64,000 nucleotides of DNA from Megaleporinus macrocephalus (GCA_021613375.1 CM038726.1:8023349-8087348); one strand, 5' to 3'; positions 24,743 through 37,529 are shown, numbered from the stretch's first letter. Numbers and translations: made by a program. Notes: generated by a model not told the origin, from the sequence alone.

Positions 24743-25540
24743 GAACAGAGCAGGTGTGCCAAATTTCTAGAGTTAAAAGAATAAAAATAAATTATATGGG
24801 TTAAACAACTGCAGAAGAACTACATGTTTTCATCCAGACATTTAAATAAAATCTGTATTTGGATAATTATAAATGTGCCTTAGCCATACAAGCTGCACTG
24901 TACAAGTGATCAAGTTTGTATCTTTTGCATAATTAATGATGCAAATTAATACTTGTACATATGTTTTCTATAGACTTACCAGAGATTGCACAGGAAAAAT
25001 GTGCAAAATTGATACAGTTGACAGACTACATATGAATTATATGGAACGAACACTTCTAGAAGAACTTTGCTTTTTACTTACACTTTTGTTTAAGAAAAAC
25101 AAACGTCTTACATTTACAACTGTATTATAGAACTGACCACTGCAGATCAACTCTTTCTTCACTAAATTTGTGTCATTTAAATAACTGACAACACAAAACA
25201 GGACTATTATACATTTTCTAAATACTTAAATTAAAGACTATTATGGTTTTTTTCTAAATGCTTAAAATAAATCGCAGAGGAAATGTGCAAAGCTACGATA
25301 TATATTAAGAAGAATAGACATGACGACTTCACATAGAGGTCATATGCAATATTACCTTCTTGCTAAGCTGATTCCACATTATACAGTACAGTTATATACA
25401 TTATAACTGTACTTTTCTATGGGCACTTCCTTTAAAATGTCCAGAGCTATAATATCCTGCAGCAAATGTACTGTGTACATGTTACAATGGTTGCTGGCAC
25501 TTGACACAGTCATTGTAACTCCACTTGCAGGTCATTAGAG
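24743..25540. other. Centre of the fold-back element, no gene
   Basis: The loop between the arms. A 64-codon open frame at 24936-25130 recurs at 7107 and 11999. All three copies follow the general DNA similarity, with no sign of codon constraint and no homology I can name, so I do not call it a gene. Units 1 and 2 have an extra segment of about 490 bp, including the hairpin at 6451-6563, that is missing here. Confidence 0.5.
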
Positions 25541-27939
25541 AACTATGTAATTGTATTCAGTCAAATAACTGACTAGTAATACAAAACATGAGACTTTTAT
25601 GACATTTGCAATGAATAATTGGTATTACACCACTGTCCTAAACTTTTATGAAGCTCTGGACACATTCAAACTCATATTGTCTAATTGGATTTCATGATAT
25701 AAAAAAAAATCAACTTTAACAATGTTGTAAAACTAAAATCATATAGTACTAAAGAGGAGTTGTTATTTGCCATAACTATTGTTTAAGTTTTGTTTTAGTA
25801 TTACAAAAAAATGTCTTAAAACACAAAGAACTAACTTTAAATAATTTATTCCAGTTTATTCAAACTATTGATTTCGACAGATATTTTCTCCTGCAAGTAT
25901 TTTCTAAATATATGTTGTGAATTTATAGTGTTGTGTTGAATAATTATAATTTTCTTATTTATTGCAATTGTGTTCTGAAATATATTTACTAGCTTTGCAA
26001 TTGTAAAAAACAATGTCAAGATATGGATTTTGGTGTATTTTTACCATTAAAGATAAAAAATGGGGTCAGGATTCTTTTGCTAGCTGTTAATATTTTCTCT
26101 TTTGAAACTGTGTGATTCAACCTTTTATATTTTTATTGCTTTATGCAAGCATTGATTTGGTGTTTTCCTGCAAAAGCGGGCAAACTGGACAAAAGTACTT
26201 TTTTATTTCTGTGCCTGTATAATGTTTTTTTTCATGCTAGCACAAAAATCTAAATGTATATTTGCCTCTATGTTGGTGGATTTCTTTAGCACCATGAAGG
26301 GGTGTAAACAAACAAATACATAAGACTGAGGGGAGCTACACTCCTGAATCCTGCATAACATGAACAATGAGATCCACTCCAGGATCCTGCATAATATGAA
26401 CAGTGAGATCCTTGTTTTAGGCCTGGCATCCTCCTTAAGTGATGTAAATCATTTGCATATCTCTTTCTAACAGAGCTTGTTCACATTACATAGTAATACT
26501 TTGTATCTCATCATATCTTTGCTTCACATGTAGTGCAGTGAAATGTAGCCACTGGCAATAAAGCAAGAAAACCTTTAAAGAGATGTTTTCCTTTGTTTAA
26601 TTTGGACCGTTTCAAACTATTCTTTGATAATACCATGAGGGTGAATGGGTAATGGTAAACCTTCAAACTAGGCCTTTGCGCACCAATCCTGCAATAGAGG
26701 CTGGGTTCAGGGCAGTCTCAGTATTGAGTTTAGAATATTTCAGTTAAGGCCTTGTAAAGCAGCATAGATGAAAGTTTTGAATGTAGATGAGCTTGTGTGT
26801 AGCATGGGAACAATAGAAATTGCATTTCAACACATGCTGGCAAACTAGTGTTTTGACATATTTAGGTTAGATTTAGTGGGTACTGGCATGAGTAAACTTG
26901 ATTTTCCCGCAGTAGACATGAAAAAATAGTATTAAAGTACATTATATTGACATAAAAGCTAAACATGTTAATTCTCAGTAAAAACACCTTCACATAGTGT
27001 GGTGCTATGAACAGTCAATGGTTCTGCTTTGGGGTCTGTTTTGTTTTGTGTAGTTTTGTCTAAGGGCATTGCTGATTAACTGGTGGTACCTATATGATTG
27101 GTGGTACTAATTAAACAAGCTAGTATAGTCAATAAAAACCTCTGCAAATCAAGTCCAGTTTAGATTTTCTTTTCTTTCAAAGGGAAATTGGACAGTACTT
27201 TTGCAATGACAAAATTAGAACTTGGTATAAATCACAATTCATTCAACAATTAATGACAGCATATATTGGACTGTATTAAAATGATGACATTATGTCATTG
27301 TGCTAAAATGAGTATAAATATTATTTTATATAGTAAAATATATTTGCTAACCTATGGTTGTGGATTTGTTTCTTTTTTACCATCACGGGTGTGGAAAGTC
27401 ATTTAATGTTCACTAATGTAATTAGAAGTTCCAAGAGCACTAACTGGCAGGAGTTTCAGTACCAAGAGGTCCAGGTGTGTTGTTATACTAGAACTGACAT
27501 ACAGTGATTACAATAGGTATGTTAAAAGCAGGTGTTTGGACTTCTCTGCTGAGAGTGAAATACAACTACGGTAACACCTGTATGTATCCCACCTTGATGT
27601 GTCCATTTGTGACAGAAAACCAGACCATCATTGAAGATGTAGATGGTGTGAACTAAGTACTTGAGGTGTGTCTCTCTGAGAAACTGAAATTGAGTCTTTA
27701 GAAAAGAATGGAAGTTCAGAAAAGAATGGAATTTATAATAAAAATGATGTTTAACTCACAAACATAAATGTTTTTAAATAATTGAATAATAAGTTGTATG
27801 ATCATTTGTAATAACACCCAGTTTGGCCTCAGCCACCGGAGGGATGCAGAGTGTTCCACCCTACAAATCAGGGTGACCATTTTGGTACAAAGGAAATTTG
27901 TTGAAAAGTCATTTTTTGGCTGAAATGCTATTTTCAATA

Positions 27940-29095
27940 GGACTTGACGATGTAATCCAAAAATGCATAATGTGGAGGCATTTTCCTACTAATTTTAGTG
28001 TCTTGGAATGAAAGCACAAAAAATAAAATAATAAAATCTATGAATATACATGAACATAAGTGTAGAGCATTATGTATTTTGGCAATGCTGGTGAAGCACT
28101 AAAAGTTTTTTCATAAGAAAAGGCATGCTCTAACTAATGTAAATGTCTTGGAATGTAAAATGAAGGAATTTAAGAACTTTCCAAATATGGATGTGAAGAA
28201 AAGACTAAGGCCTATATTATTTTCACAAATTTGGTGAAGTAACAAAATTTATTTGAAATAAAAATGTGCAATGTAATTCAGAAAATATATCATGTGGAGA
28301 AATTTTCCAAGTAATTTGAGTGTATTAGAACTTTTTTACAACTGCACCAAACATATGTGAATGTAAGCCTTATGTATTTTGTCAAATTTGATTAAACAAT
28401 AAAAGTTCAATTTCACTAGGAATTTATGATATAATCCATAAAATACACCACAAGGAGGCATTTTAAATAATTTGTTTTAATAGAAAAATATAAACAAATA
28501 AAGAATGATCTAAAAATGCTGACTTACATATTTTGATAATTTTCTTACAACAATGAAACTACATATTCCTCAACACATTGGTGATAAAGTACGTATTATA
28601 CATAAAATAGAGGTATATTTCAGCTAATTTAAGTGTCTTGCAATGAACATTAAAGTTATTTGAGAAACATTCACAAATTCATGCAGAGCAATGACTGTAG
28701 CCTTATATTTTTTTGCAATTTTCTATTTACCGTATAATGCATACATTTATGTGTCTTACATTTCTTTCTTAAAGAAATTTTAAAAACTGTACCAAAATGC
28801 AGATGAGGGTAAGACTATAGACTTTGTATTTGGACAATTATAATGAAACAATAAATGTTAATTTTACCAAAGTTTTTTGAGCAACAAGGAAACTGTAGGA
28901 ATAAGAAGAGGAATTTGTGACATAATACATAAAACACATCATGTGGAGGCATTTTCCAACTAATTATCATGTCTTGGAATGAAAATAAGGCAACTGAAGA
29001 ACCATCTAACCACATGTGAAGAATTCAGCCTTTCACATTATCAAAGCTAAATTTTGACAATACATATTGGTGAAACAATAAAACGTGTATACTAT
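27940..29095. repeat. Degenerate tandem repeat, unit 3 copy
   Basis: Counterpart of 14985-16095. It retains a segment at 28274-28330 (atatatcatgtggagaaatt...) that completes one more repeat period. Confidence 0.5.
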
Positions 29096-29599
29096 AATAA
29101 GTTAATGGGGTGTTTAAGGGGTGTTGTGAGTCAGATAGCTAGCTAACACACACAACACCAATTCTCATCAGTCATTTGTAAGTCGAGGGAATATCCTGGT
29201 ATGCACATAGAGTGATATCATGAGAATATCCTGATACAAATCATTTAATGCCTAAGTAGTGGTCATTATCTATTATTTCTTCTTTCGTCTTGAAGATTTG
29301 TATTGCAATTTGTATTGAAGTAATCATTGTGCTGATACCCAACAACAGGGGTCTTTAGCGGGAGTGATATCATGGTAATATCCTGGTACAGATCGGCCAT
29401 TGTCAGGACTTCCTGTAAAATACTCAATGCTGATTTGTTGAGGGGAGGGGCTAAGGGGAGGGGTTTTGATTTGACAGCTGTCAATCATAGTTTGATAGTT
29501 AGCGCCTCAAATCTTCTATCTCTGCTGGATATTGGTGGGGACATGTCACTTCCGTACATGCTAATTCTACACCCTTGTGACACGCCCCCTCCGCAGACG

Positions 29600-29965
29600 C
29601 ACCATCAACGACTCTGTGGAGTCACTCCGATTCCTGAGCGCCACCATATCAAGAGACCTGAAGTGGGATAAGATAACGGTCTCCGTTGCCAAGGAAAGAC
29701 CAAGAGTGTTCTTCCTGAGGCAGCTGAAAAAATTAAACCTGCCGCTAATGATCTAGTTCTACATAGCAATCGTCAAGTCCGTCCTCAAGTCATACATAAA
29801 CATCTGGTTTGGTTCCTTCATTTCACAAAAACAAGCGAAACTCATTGGACGCAGTCTACCAACATTTCAGGACATATACAAAAGCAGCCCACAGTCAAAA
29901 CAGCTGACTCTTTCATCCTGGACGTCAGCTCTTCCAGACACTTCCCCTGGTAGGAGACTGAACTT
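29600..29965 (+). pseudogene. LINE reverse transcriptase C-terminal fragment (relic)
   Basis: Read in one frame it gives NDSVESLRFLSATISRDLKW, then VFFLRQLKKLNLPLMI, a stop, then KSVLKSYINIWFGS and GRSLPTFQDIYKSS. This is the wording of the region behind the reverse-transcriptase core in L2/CR1-type LINEs. One in-frame stop and a lost 5' part mark it as dead. The sister copy at 16545-16900 is more damaged. Confidence 0.65.
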
Positions 29966-30332
29966 CAACTTAAACAGAACCAACAAACCTACTGTTATGT
30001 TAACTGTTATTATACAGTATCAAAACATGTATTTGAGCAAATTTGCAAACATTTATCATTCTGTAATATTCCGTATATCGTCACTGTCCAAATAATAACG
30101 CGTATCTTCATTTAGAATTTTTCTGTATCATTTGAACACCACAGCTGCTCTCTATATCCTGTGATATCCAGACTCATAGAAATGCTCCAGAATCACTTGG
30201 AATAAAACTTCTTTACTTTCACTTACATTGTAAGTTAAGAATGTTTTTGTCCTGTCCTATAAAGTTACTACTTTGGATATACTTGGTTTTCTTTGGATAT
30301 AGTTTTAGACACAGTTGTAAGGCATCCAAGTC

Positions 30333-30334
30333 CT
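30333..30334. other. Empty LINE target site
   Basis: Here ...ggcatccaagtcc joins taaccgtcagg directly. In unit 2 the LINE 17265-20776 lies exactly between the same two sequences. Confidence 0.9.
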
Positions 30335-32446
30335 AACCGTCAGGATTCCATTTGTTTCTTTTGGTCCCTTATTGTTTGTAAAGTGTTTTGACTTCACAAT
30401 GTAGAGGGTTCTAATGGTTTAGCGGATGATCTGTGATCGATTGAGAAGCATTTCTAACTCTTTACCATAAAACTAGTTCTCATTAGGAGACAAAAACCTG
30501 ACATCGATGAGCAAATGTGTGGATGCAGGGAAAACCGTGCAGGTGCCTATGATAGATGTTAAATATAGTGTGTTGTTAATTCGATTGTCTTTGTAGTAGT
30601 TAATGAGAAAAAATAGCTGTTCTTGTTTTAGCCAATGAAAAAGAGGAGCTGGTCTAGTTTTAGCCAATGATGATAATAATTCTTTATTCAGTCAAATAAT
30701 CATCACATAATACAAAGACAAAGATTATCAGCATGACAAACATTGTCAACAAAATAGTGACTGAAAAGGCACAGGCAGAATACAATTTTTTTGTGGAACA
30801 GGGGCTGTTCTAGATTTAGCCATGGAGAAAAGTGGGGGGGTGTCCTGTTTTGGCTGTAGTCTGACCAAAAAGGAAGGCTTCACGCGGTCACAGTAAGCCT
30901 ACAGAGAGTTGGTGTTCTGTCGATTTGTCCTACCTTGTCGAAACGTCCTTCCGTGGCGCAGATCTGTCGATCTGTGCTACTTTGCTGGAAAATAATACTG
31001 CTAGTGCATTAAAACTACAGGTAGGATTATTTGATAGTGTAAATATGGTCATAAAAGAGTACCCCCTGCTATTTTCCAACGATTATGAGCTGCCATGAAC
31101 ACTTTTGGAACACTCACGCAGACAGTTTTAAAGAAGAAATCAGCCGTTTCTGTGTTTAATACTGATTAATAGCAATCAGCACAGCCTGTAGTGCTTTAAC
31201 ATTAAATGTTTGTACTAAAAACTGTGAAAGAGCGTTAAACCACGGGGTCAAACCTTCTGCACTTAGAAACAGCTCAGTCACGATATCTACACTAAATGTT
31301 TATTGAGCGTCTAGACCGTGCTTTGCGGTAGCAGCTCGCGCTTTCAGTACAGATACTTATAGATAAAACTAGTCTTACAGCCTAATGAACACAACTAAAC
31401 CAAGTCTAACACATACACATGCACCAGAAATAAAACATATGTTAAAACCTGTACGTGAAGAAGTCAAACACGATTAAAATGAAGTTCGGTAAAGTTAGGT
31501 TGATATTGGATTTTCGGCGGATATTCGCGTTTCGCCGTTTCGTACATTTTCTAAGTCGTGGTAAACAAGGGAACAAACTACAATCATTACATTTCGTCAA
31601 AGTTCCCGATATTTCCGTTTCTCCGAATAGTTTCTGTCTATAAAGTGCGGTATTGTTCAAAAACGTACAACATCCAGAGAATGAAGGAGCCTTTATGTGT
31701 TATTTTTAAAGACTTGAAAAGTACTGAAATACACAGATTATGTCACTCTCTGCCACTTTATCAAAGCTGTGGTAAACAATGCAGACATACCTCTGAAAAT
31801 CACATGTAGGTTATTAAAACACAATTTTACAAACATACGACAATCTTTACATTGGTATGATGTTCTTTAATTTTTAGTTATTTATTAAATGTAATAAATT
31901 ACTATTGTGAGACATCCACATGATAGACAGACTGCAAATTGCTTGTAGCATACAGAGATGAACTTATTACAATGTTTAATTTCGTAAGGTATGACTTGGT
32001 GGAATTTGAATGATTTTAAAGGTAATCAATTCCTACTGTAAAACACCCAAATAACGTGCAGATCTAAAATCACTTGTAATGTGAGCCATCAGTCGATCAT
32101 ACTACAACTCTTTGTTTGGTAAGATATGGTTTGGTTGAATTTTAGTTCATTTTTATAATTAAAAAAATCACTACTGTGAAACACTCAAATGACATACAGA
32201 TCTAAAATCACTTGTATTGTACAGAGAACCATCAGACGAACATACTACAACTCTTTGTTTGGTAAGATATACTGCAGTTCACTTGAACATGGCTAAGGCC
32301 CTAATTAGGCTTTATCTGATCTCTAACAGAAACGGAACAAAAACAGAGTTAATGATCCCGCCATTGTTATTTGTTGGTGTGTTTAAGGAATTTTAACTTT
32401 CATTTTTAACTTTAATTTCTCTATATTTAAAGAACCACTGACTGTT

Positions 32447-33020
32447 CATAGCACCATTCTTCAAATTAAAGGTGTTTTTATTTAGAGTTGACATGTTTAG
32501 CTTTCATGTCAATCTAATGTACTTTAATACTATTTTTTCATCTATGCTAAGACAAAATCATTTGTACTCATGCCACTCACTAAATCGAACAATTATTTCG
32601 AAAGGCATTAACTAGTTTGCCTAATTCGCCAGTGCTTCCAGCGTTTTACCTATGAACCATTCTACATAAACACAAAATGTGTTGAAATGTCATTTCTATT
32701 GTACCCATCCTACACACAAGCTCATCTACATTCAAAACTTGCATCTATGCTGCTTTACAAGGCACATTGTAAACATTCTAAACTGAATACTGAGACTGCC
32801 CTGAATCCAGCCTCTATTGCAGGATTGGTGCGCAAAGGCCTAATTTAAATGTTTACCATTTGTCCCACATTATCAAAGAATTGATTAAAACGTTTTCCTG
32901 CTTTATAACCAGAGGCTACATTGTACTGAACTATGTATCAAGCAAAAACATATGGAGATACAAAGTAGAGATGCAAATGATTTACCCATACAAATATACT
33001 GGAATCAAACCTACAAACAT
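32447..33020. repeat. Duplication unit 4, truncated
   Basis: Matches the left arm start of unit 3 (23280-24000): catagcaccattcttcaaa at 32447 and cctgaatccagcctctattgc near 32801. It is more diverged than the others and ends at the hAT remnant. Confidence 0.7.
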
Positions 33021-33029
33021 ATCAGGTAA

Positions 33030-33806
33030 GTACAAATCAACTAATCTTACAGTCTGTTCCTAAATAAACCATTGAATCAGTCGTAGCAACACTTGATGTG
33101 TATAAAATGGATTTCACTTTACTTGATGTTACTTGTTTACTCTGAACAAGTCCATGTATTTTAGCAATAGAAGGATAAAGTCTATTAAAACTTTCTTTAG
33201 TAGTACAACAAAACAAAACCAACATGTCAGCATTCCACGACAAGCAAGTATAAGAACTATCTTGTTTAGCATGTGTCTAGAAGATGGAGACTCGACAGTA
33301 GATAGTGGTAGCATTTCCACGACTATATATCTTATAGCAACAAGTCTTTTCTTTTCTCTATTTGCTACTTTCCTTCCCGGCGCTGGATGAAAATCCAGTC
33401 TATATGGTTTGGGTGCTAGTGGGTCACTCTCTTCTTCAATACAGGCGTCTTTAGAGACGAGTGTTGTTTTACTGTGCATCCTGATTTAAGTGCTTTCGGC
33501 TTGGACGTAACTCACACGTCACTGTAATTTTTTTATCTTTGTGTAAAACAAATTCATAATAATGATTTTTTCCATTTGTGAAAACATCCACTCTCCTCCT
33601 CTGTGCTCATCAGCTGCGGCAAGGCGTCAGTGCTCAAGTTACACAGGAAATGGTTTTAGGAATTCTCTTACATTTTGGACATTAAGTAAGATAGTAACGG
33701 TCATGTGATTCCCAAATATTTCACTGTAATGTGTTACATTACTTTGTTACAGAAAAAGTAATCATATTACTGTAATGTTACTTTGTACCATGTTCCCCCA
33801 ACACTG
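33030..33806 (-). mobile_element. hAT transposon remnant
   Basis: On the minus strand the element starts at about 33806 with cagtgttgggggaac, typical of hAT termini, followed by the GTAACA-rich subterminal sequence (33690-33790). Inside, 33479-33129 is an open frame of 116 codons. Its middle part, RYIVVEMLPLSTVESPSSRH, resembles the conserved segment of hAT/ZBED-type transposases. Most of the transposase, including its catalytic and dimerisation region, is absent. The other end is not defined. Confidence 0.5.
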
Positions 33807-34149
33807 TTGGCCAGAAAGTTAAAAGTATGTGAAACTGCATCAGAGCAAATGAGGCTCATTTCTAAAAGACACTATTATGTTTTATACATAATATGTATTT
33901 AAATAATTAAATACATATTATTTTATAGTTTGGATCTCTTCACAATTATTCCTTAGTATTATTACTGCTAAAATAAAACATTAGAAATAAATGTTAATTT
34001 TGAATGCACTTATTTAGTTTCTATTTATTTTAATGATGTACTTATAAAACACAGCCGTGTTCTAGCCAGATGGTTATACAGTTTACTGTACTGTACATTG
34101 CATGCTTTCTTGCCCATTGACTAATGCTTGCTTTTGTATTTTGTCACAG
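33807..34149. other. Non-coding, inverted repeat fragment
   Basis: 33830-34020 is a diverged inverted copy of the interspersed repeat at 4120-4345. Nothing else is seen. Confidence 0.4.
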
Positions 34150-34574
34150 TATGAAGCTGCTTGGTGCTTCACTAGACTTGGAGTTGCTCAGAAACTCTGG
34201 AAGAGTTCAACACATCTTGGAGGTGATGCTTTTTCACTGTTCCACACCACAATGGATGCTGGATGTAGACGTAGAGAAAGCAGCCATGGTATCCCCCTTC
34301 GGTGGTGAGGACTTAGAACAGTTCGACAAAGGACTTCAAGATCAAACTCTCAGAGGAGTGCAGTCAAAACCAGGACTACAAAATTTCTAGTAGCATGGAG
34401 CAGGTTAATGGACCAGTATTGGGACCAGTCAAAGCTGAAAGTGACGAGGATCCAATTTGGGCGTGTTATGCCTCTTTAGGAATGAAGACGTGGACGTTTC
34501 TGGAATGAAAACAGAAGATCCCTGGATAAAATCAGAACCCACAGAATTAAACAAGGAAGAAAATACCCAGATGG
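34150..34574 (+). pseudogene. Exon relic resembling the N-terminal exon of a fish zinc-finger gene
   Basis: Bounded by a good acceptor (ttttgtcacag) and a good donor (atgg-gtaagt). From the ATG at 34395 it reads MEQVNGPVLGPVKAESDEDP; after a one-base shift near 34477 it reads NEDVDVSGMKTEDPWIKSEP. This alternation of VKAESDEDP and IKSEP-type acidic, SUMO-motif-like pieces is common in the linker before C2H2 fingers of fish zinc-finger genes. No zinc finger follows in the window. The frameshift suggests a dead or isolated exon. The family assignment is by general wording only. Confidence 0.4.
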
Positions 34575-35814
34575 GTAAGTTTATGCTAAACCAGCGGGAT
34601 GGGTAAGTTTATGCTAAGTTTATGCTGGGTCCTGGGATGAAAAGCGGTATGAGGTCCCAACAGAGACCGTAGCATGGGAAGCAGGCAGGTGCCCCAGCAC
34701 TTAAAACCTGAATCTGCGTAGCTTCGTCTTCGGTGGGCAGGACTTCTCACTGGACCACAGACGCAGTTCTTCGGTCAGCAGTTCTGGTCTGGTGAACTGC
34801 TGGTGGTTCCTGGAGCTTCTCCTTAACCATGGCTTTGTGGCTCTAACCCTTGTGGTGGATGGGGTTCTCAGTTGCAGTTTGCTTAACAGGCAGCAGGGCA
34901 CACGAGTCAACGATACTAGGCCATGCTGTCACTTGATTTTTCAGATTTGGAGTGTCGATGCTGGAGACCAGAAACCAGCTGTGCCAAGATGAACTCTGGA
35001 AGCCCAGGATTTGAGTCCAGTTCTCTCTAAACTACTCCTGCTAACTGAGTTATAAATCTAAAATAATCCATTGCTGGCCAAGAGATCGTTTAATCTTGAC
35101 TAAACTCAGATAATAAAAAAAACTGTGGGAAAAGAATAAACAAAATAAACAAAAACTGTAACAGATCTGATCTTTCTAGGTCTACCTTAAGGCTTGAATC
35201 ACGGTAAGAAGTGACTCATCAAATGTTTCTTCTCCTTTCGGTTGCCGAAACTTATTTTCCTTCCTTCTACTACCTACTTTGGTTATGCACCGTCATTTAT
35301 CTGGGTATAGGCTCATTCCTTAAGGGCGGGGTCCAGGTGTGTATAGGTTGTTCCTATTCTGGGTGGTTTGAGCATTACTCACTCTGATTAGTAGAAAGTA
35401 CTCTAGGACTTTCCCCAAAAACTGGATACTATCTTACCCTTTTATGGCTAACACACGAAAGAAATGAAGACCATATTAAATGAAATTAATGAAAGAAACT
35501 TTGTAGGTTTTAACACAAAATAATGATTATAACTCATAAAATAAGCAAAAAATAATAGATCCACAACTTGTAGAAAAAGGAAAAAGGTTTCCGTATTCCA
35601 GGGAGGCTTAAGTATGCTCTCTAAAATCTACTAACTTCAGATACACAATGAAAAGGAAAACAGAGGACCACATTAATCATCAGATAAAGGAAAGAAAGCT
35701 AACTACGCATTTAATAGGCTAGTTTACCTAAACAGATAATAGTAAAGTATATAGTAAAACAACATGCTCGAGAGGAGACCCAAGAATTACTGTACTGTAC
35801 TGGATTTGTCTTGA
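34575..35814. other. No gene seen
   Basis: Intergenic. Short open frames at 34701-34992 overlap on both strands and show no family signature. Confidence 0.35.
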
Positions 35815-36725
35815 GACACGTGCACGTGGCAACATAGACTCAAGACTGAGTAAGGAAGTGGCCAGCTCACGACAAGCAAGCCTCATCAGCCGATCGCCTT
35901 CCTTGGACCCCCTCTAGCGGCCGGCAGTGGTCTAGCCGGAGCTCCAGGCATTACACAATTATTAAATCATTAAAAACTTGATAGCAGTAAGAAGCAGGTA
36001 TATCATCAATAAAAGGCTTTAAAAGTAAATGGTACTAATGGTACTAATAAGAGGTTCACTAGACTGAGAAAAACTTAATCTAAAAATGCTCCGAATTTTT
36101 TTTTGTTCCTCAATGTAAAGTAGATATAATATCATCAAAAGATTCAGAGATTCTGGAGAAATCCCGGCCAATTTTGGATGCCTGTGATCTTTTGGCCCCT
36201 CAGACGGCACTGCATTAGAAACAGGCCTGATTCTGTTCTGGGAATCACTGCATGGGCTCAGAAACACTTATGGAAATCACTGTCTACGAACACATCTGCA
36301 AATGCAAGTTAAAGCAGTAGCATGTAAAGAAGAAGCCATATGTCAACACAACCCATAAACGCCGTCAACATCTCTCTCCAAAAAGTGGAGGATGGGGGAC
36401 AAAAACCAAACTTAGTGCACTGAGCTTTCAGTGGGGGGAAACTGAACCACCATCTCCAACCTGGAGAATTACCATACTGGCTTTGCCTCAGGACACGTGC
36501 GCGTGGAAACAGATTCAAAACTGAGCACCGAGTGTTTTGAACGCTCTCCTTAAGGCATCGGCCAGCTGACGAGAATCAAGCCTCATCAGCCAGCCACCTT
36601 CCTTGGTCTCCCTCCAGCAGCCGAAAGTGGCCAACCAGGAGCTCCAGGCATTACATAATTATTAAATCATTAAAAACTTGATGCCAGTAAGAAGCGGGAT
36701 ATGAGCAATAAAAGAATTATAGAGG
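35815..36725. repeat. Local direct duplication, two ~230 bp copies
   Basis: 35815-36030 and 36490-36720 share gagctccaggcattaca-aattattaaatcattaaaaac, preceded by gcctcatcagcc and a ccttccttgg-ccctc stretch. A second pair, 36325-36400 and 37096-37165, shares gtaaagaagaag-catatgtcaacac and ccaacatctctctcca at an offset of 771. The two offsets (about 680 and 771) suggest one duplication of about 0.7 kb, later changed by indels and the MITE. Confidence 0.6.
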
Positions 36726-36729
36726 CAGA

Positions 36730-37076
36730 AGGTGCATCCGAAATCGCCTACTAAGTTAGTAGGTACTGGACTGGACCCAGTATGTACTGATTAAGTGGTA
36801 AAGCAGTCAAGGTATTTTTGGAGACACTGGCATGAGTTTTTGTCTGAATTCGTAGTTCCTCAGCTTTGAATTTATCTGTGGCTCAAGTTGAATTATGGGA
36901 CAGACAGCACAGTGTGCTGCGGTTGCATACTTAAAAATGGCTTCCAATTCAGTAGGTTGCCTGGTTAACATTCGCATACCGCTTAATGGCTACTGAGTAT
37001 TTGGACCTACTAGCTGTGCTCCCCTACTGATTTCACCTACTGAGTAGTAGGCAAGTAGGCGATTTTGGACACACTG
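36730..37076. mobile_element. MITE with ~22 bp terminal inverted repeats
   Basis: The left end ggtgcatccgaaatcgcctac pairs with the right end (complement agtgtgtccaaaatcgcctac), about 18 of 22 positions. Inner pieces rich in ctactgagtagtagg also pair. 347 bp, non-coding, family not determined. Confidence 0.6.
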
Positions 37077-37215
37077 TAAAAGTTAAATTTGTATAATGTA
37101 AAGAAGAAGTCATATGTCAACACGATCCAGAAACACCGCCAACATCTCTCTCCATAAATCTCCATTTTCACCAGCATCCCTCTCTCCTCTCCTGTAGACT
37201 GCTTCACTGGTATGA

Positions 37216-37271
37216 CTAGAAGGAATTACTTCTCCTGAGCGGTGCTGCAGGTTCTGGAGTATCTCCACTGA
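37216..37271 (-). CDS. Terminal exon of the split gene
   Basis: Acceptor ttttatag before 37271. Entered in phase 1 it reads (F)SGDTPEPAAPLRRSNSF and then TAG at 37218-37216. An alternative frame runs about 110 nt longer to a TGA (SVEILQNLQHRSGEV...), but it does not fit the phase of the preceding exon. Confidence 0.55.
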
Positions 37272-37457
37272 CTATAAAACAGAAGAACCACATATAATGA
37301 AGATTGTTATTGAATAGTTTGTAGATGGTATATTGTATAAAATCTCTGAGTTTAATGATCTTTTGTGTAATGTGTTGATGTTCTAAGAAAATTTTGAATT
37401 ATTATAAAGACTACATTATGATTTAGTACATTTTCTTAAACAAGTAAAGTTACTTAC

Positions 37458-37526
37458 AATTTAGAGGTTCGAGATTCTTACTGTTTCTTCTTTTGGCTGA
37501 GTCTGGAGCTTTTCTTTTTTTCAAAT
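37458..37526 (-). CDS. Basic exon (69 nt) of the split gene
   Basis: Acceptor (gtttcag-equivalent at 37528-37527) and a strong donor gtaagt at 37457-37452. In phase 1 it reads (D)LKKRKAPDSAKRRNSKNLEP and ends in phase 1. The KKRK...KRR clusters could be a bipartite nuclear localisation signal (inference). Confidence 0.6.
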
Positions 37527-37529
37527 CTG

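Larger units (their letters stand above)
23163..29172. mobile_element. 6 kb fold-back element, most complete copy
   Basis: The outer ends are near-complementary over about 70 bp: actgatgagaattggg at 23163, and its complement ending ccaattctcatcagt at 29172. Both continue through a cluster of gtgtgtgttag and tgtttaaggggtgttgtg-type motifs. Inside, 23270-24743 pairs with 25540-27030 at perhaps 80-85% by eye, around a centre of about 800 bp. The right arm carries a 2 kb insert (27040-29100). No transposase or reverse transcriptase is visible, so it would be non-autonomous. No target-site duplication is seen. It could also be an inverted segmental duplication rather than a transposon. Confidence 0.55.
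23163..32446. repeat. Large direct duplication, unit 3
   Basis: Contains the fold-back element, the LINE C-terminal relic and the spacer (30334-32446) in the same order as unit 2, without the LINE. Similarity to unit 2 is very high over 25.6-30.3 kb, with long runs of identity, and lower in the spacer. Unit 4 follows directly. Confidence 0.8.

Noticed and set aside
24936..25130. 64-codon open frame conserved in three units (also 7107, 11999)
   Set aside because: Conserved only because the DNA is duplicated; no family signature, no codon-position bias seen, and the frame end differs in unit 1.
33133..33390. Plus-strand 85-codon frame ending in a membrane-like segment
   Set aside because: It is the complement of the hAT transposase-like frame, which explains the region better.
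37109..37271. Longer terminal-exon frame (SVEILQNLQHRSGEV...)
   Set aside because: Longer, but in the wrong phase for the preceding 69-nt exon; the in-phase reading ends at TAG 37216-37218.
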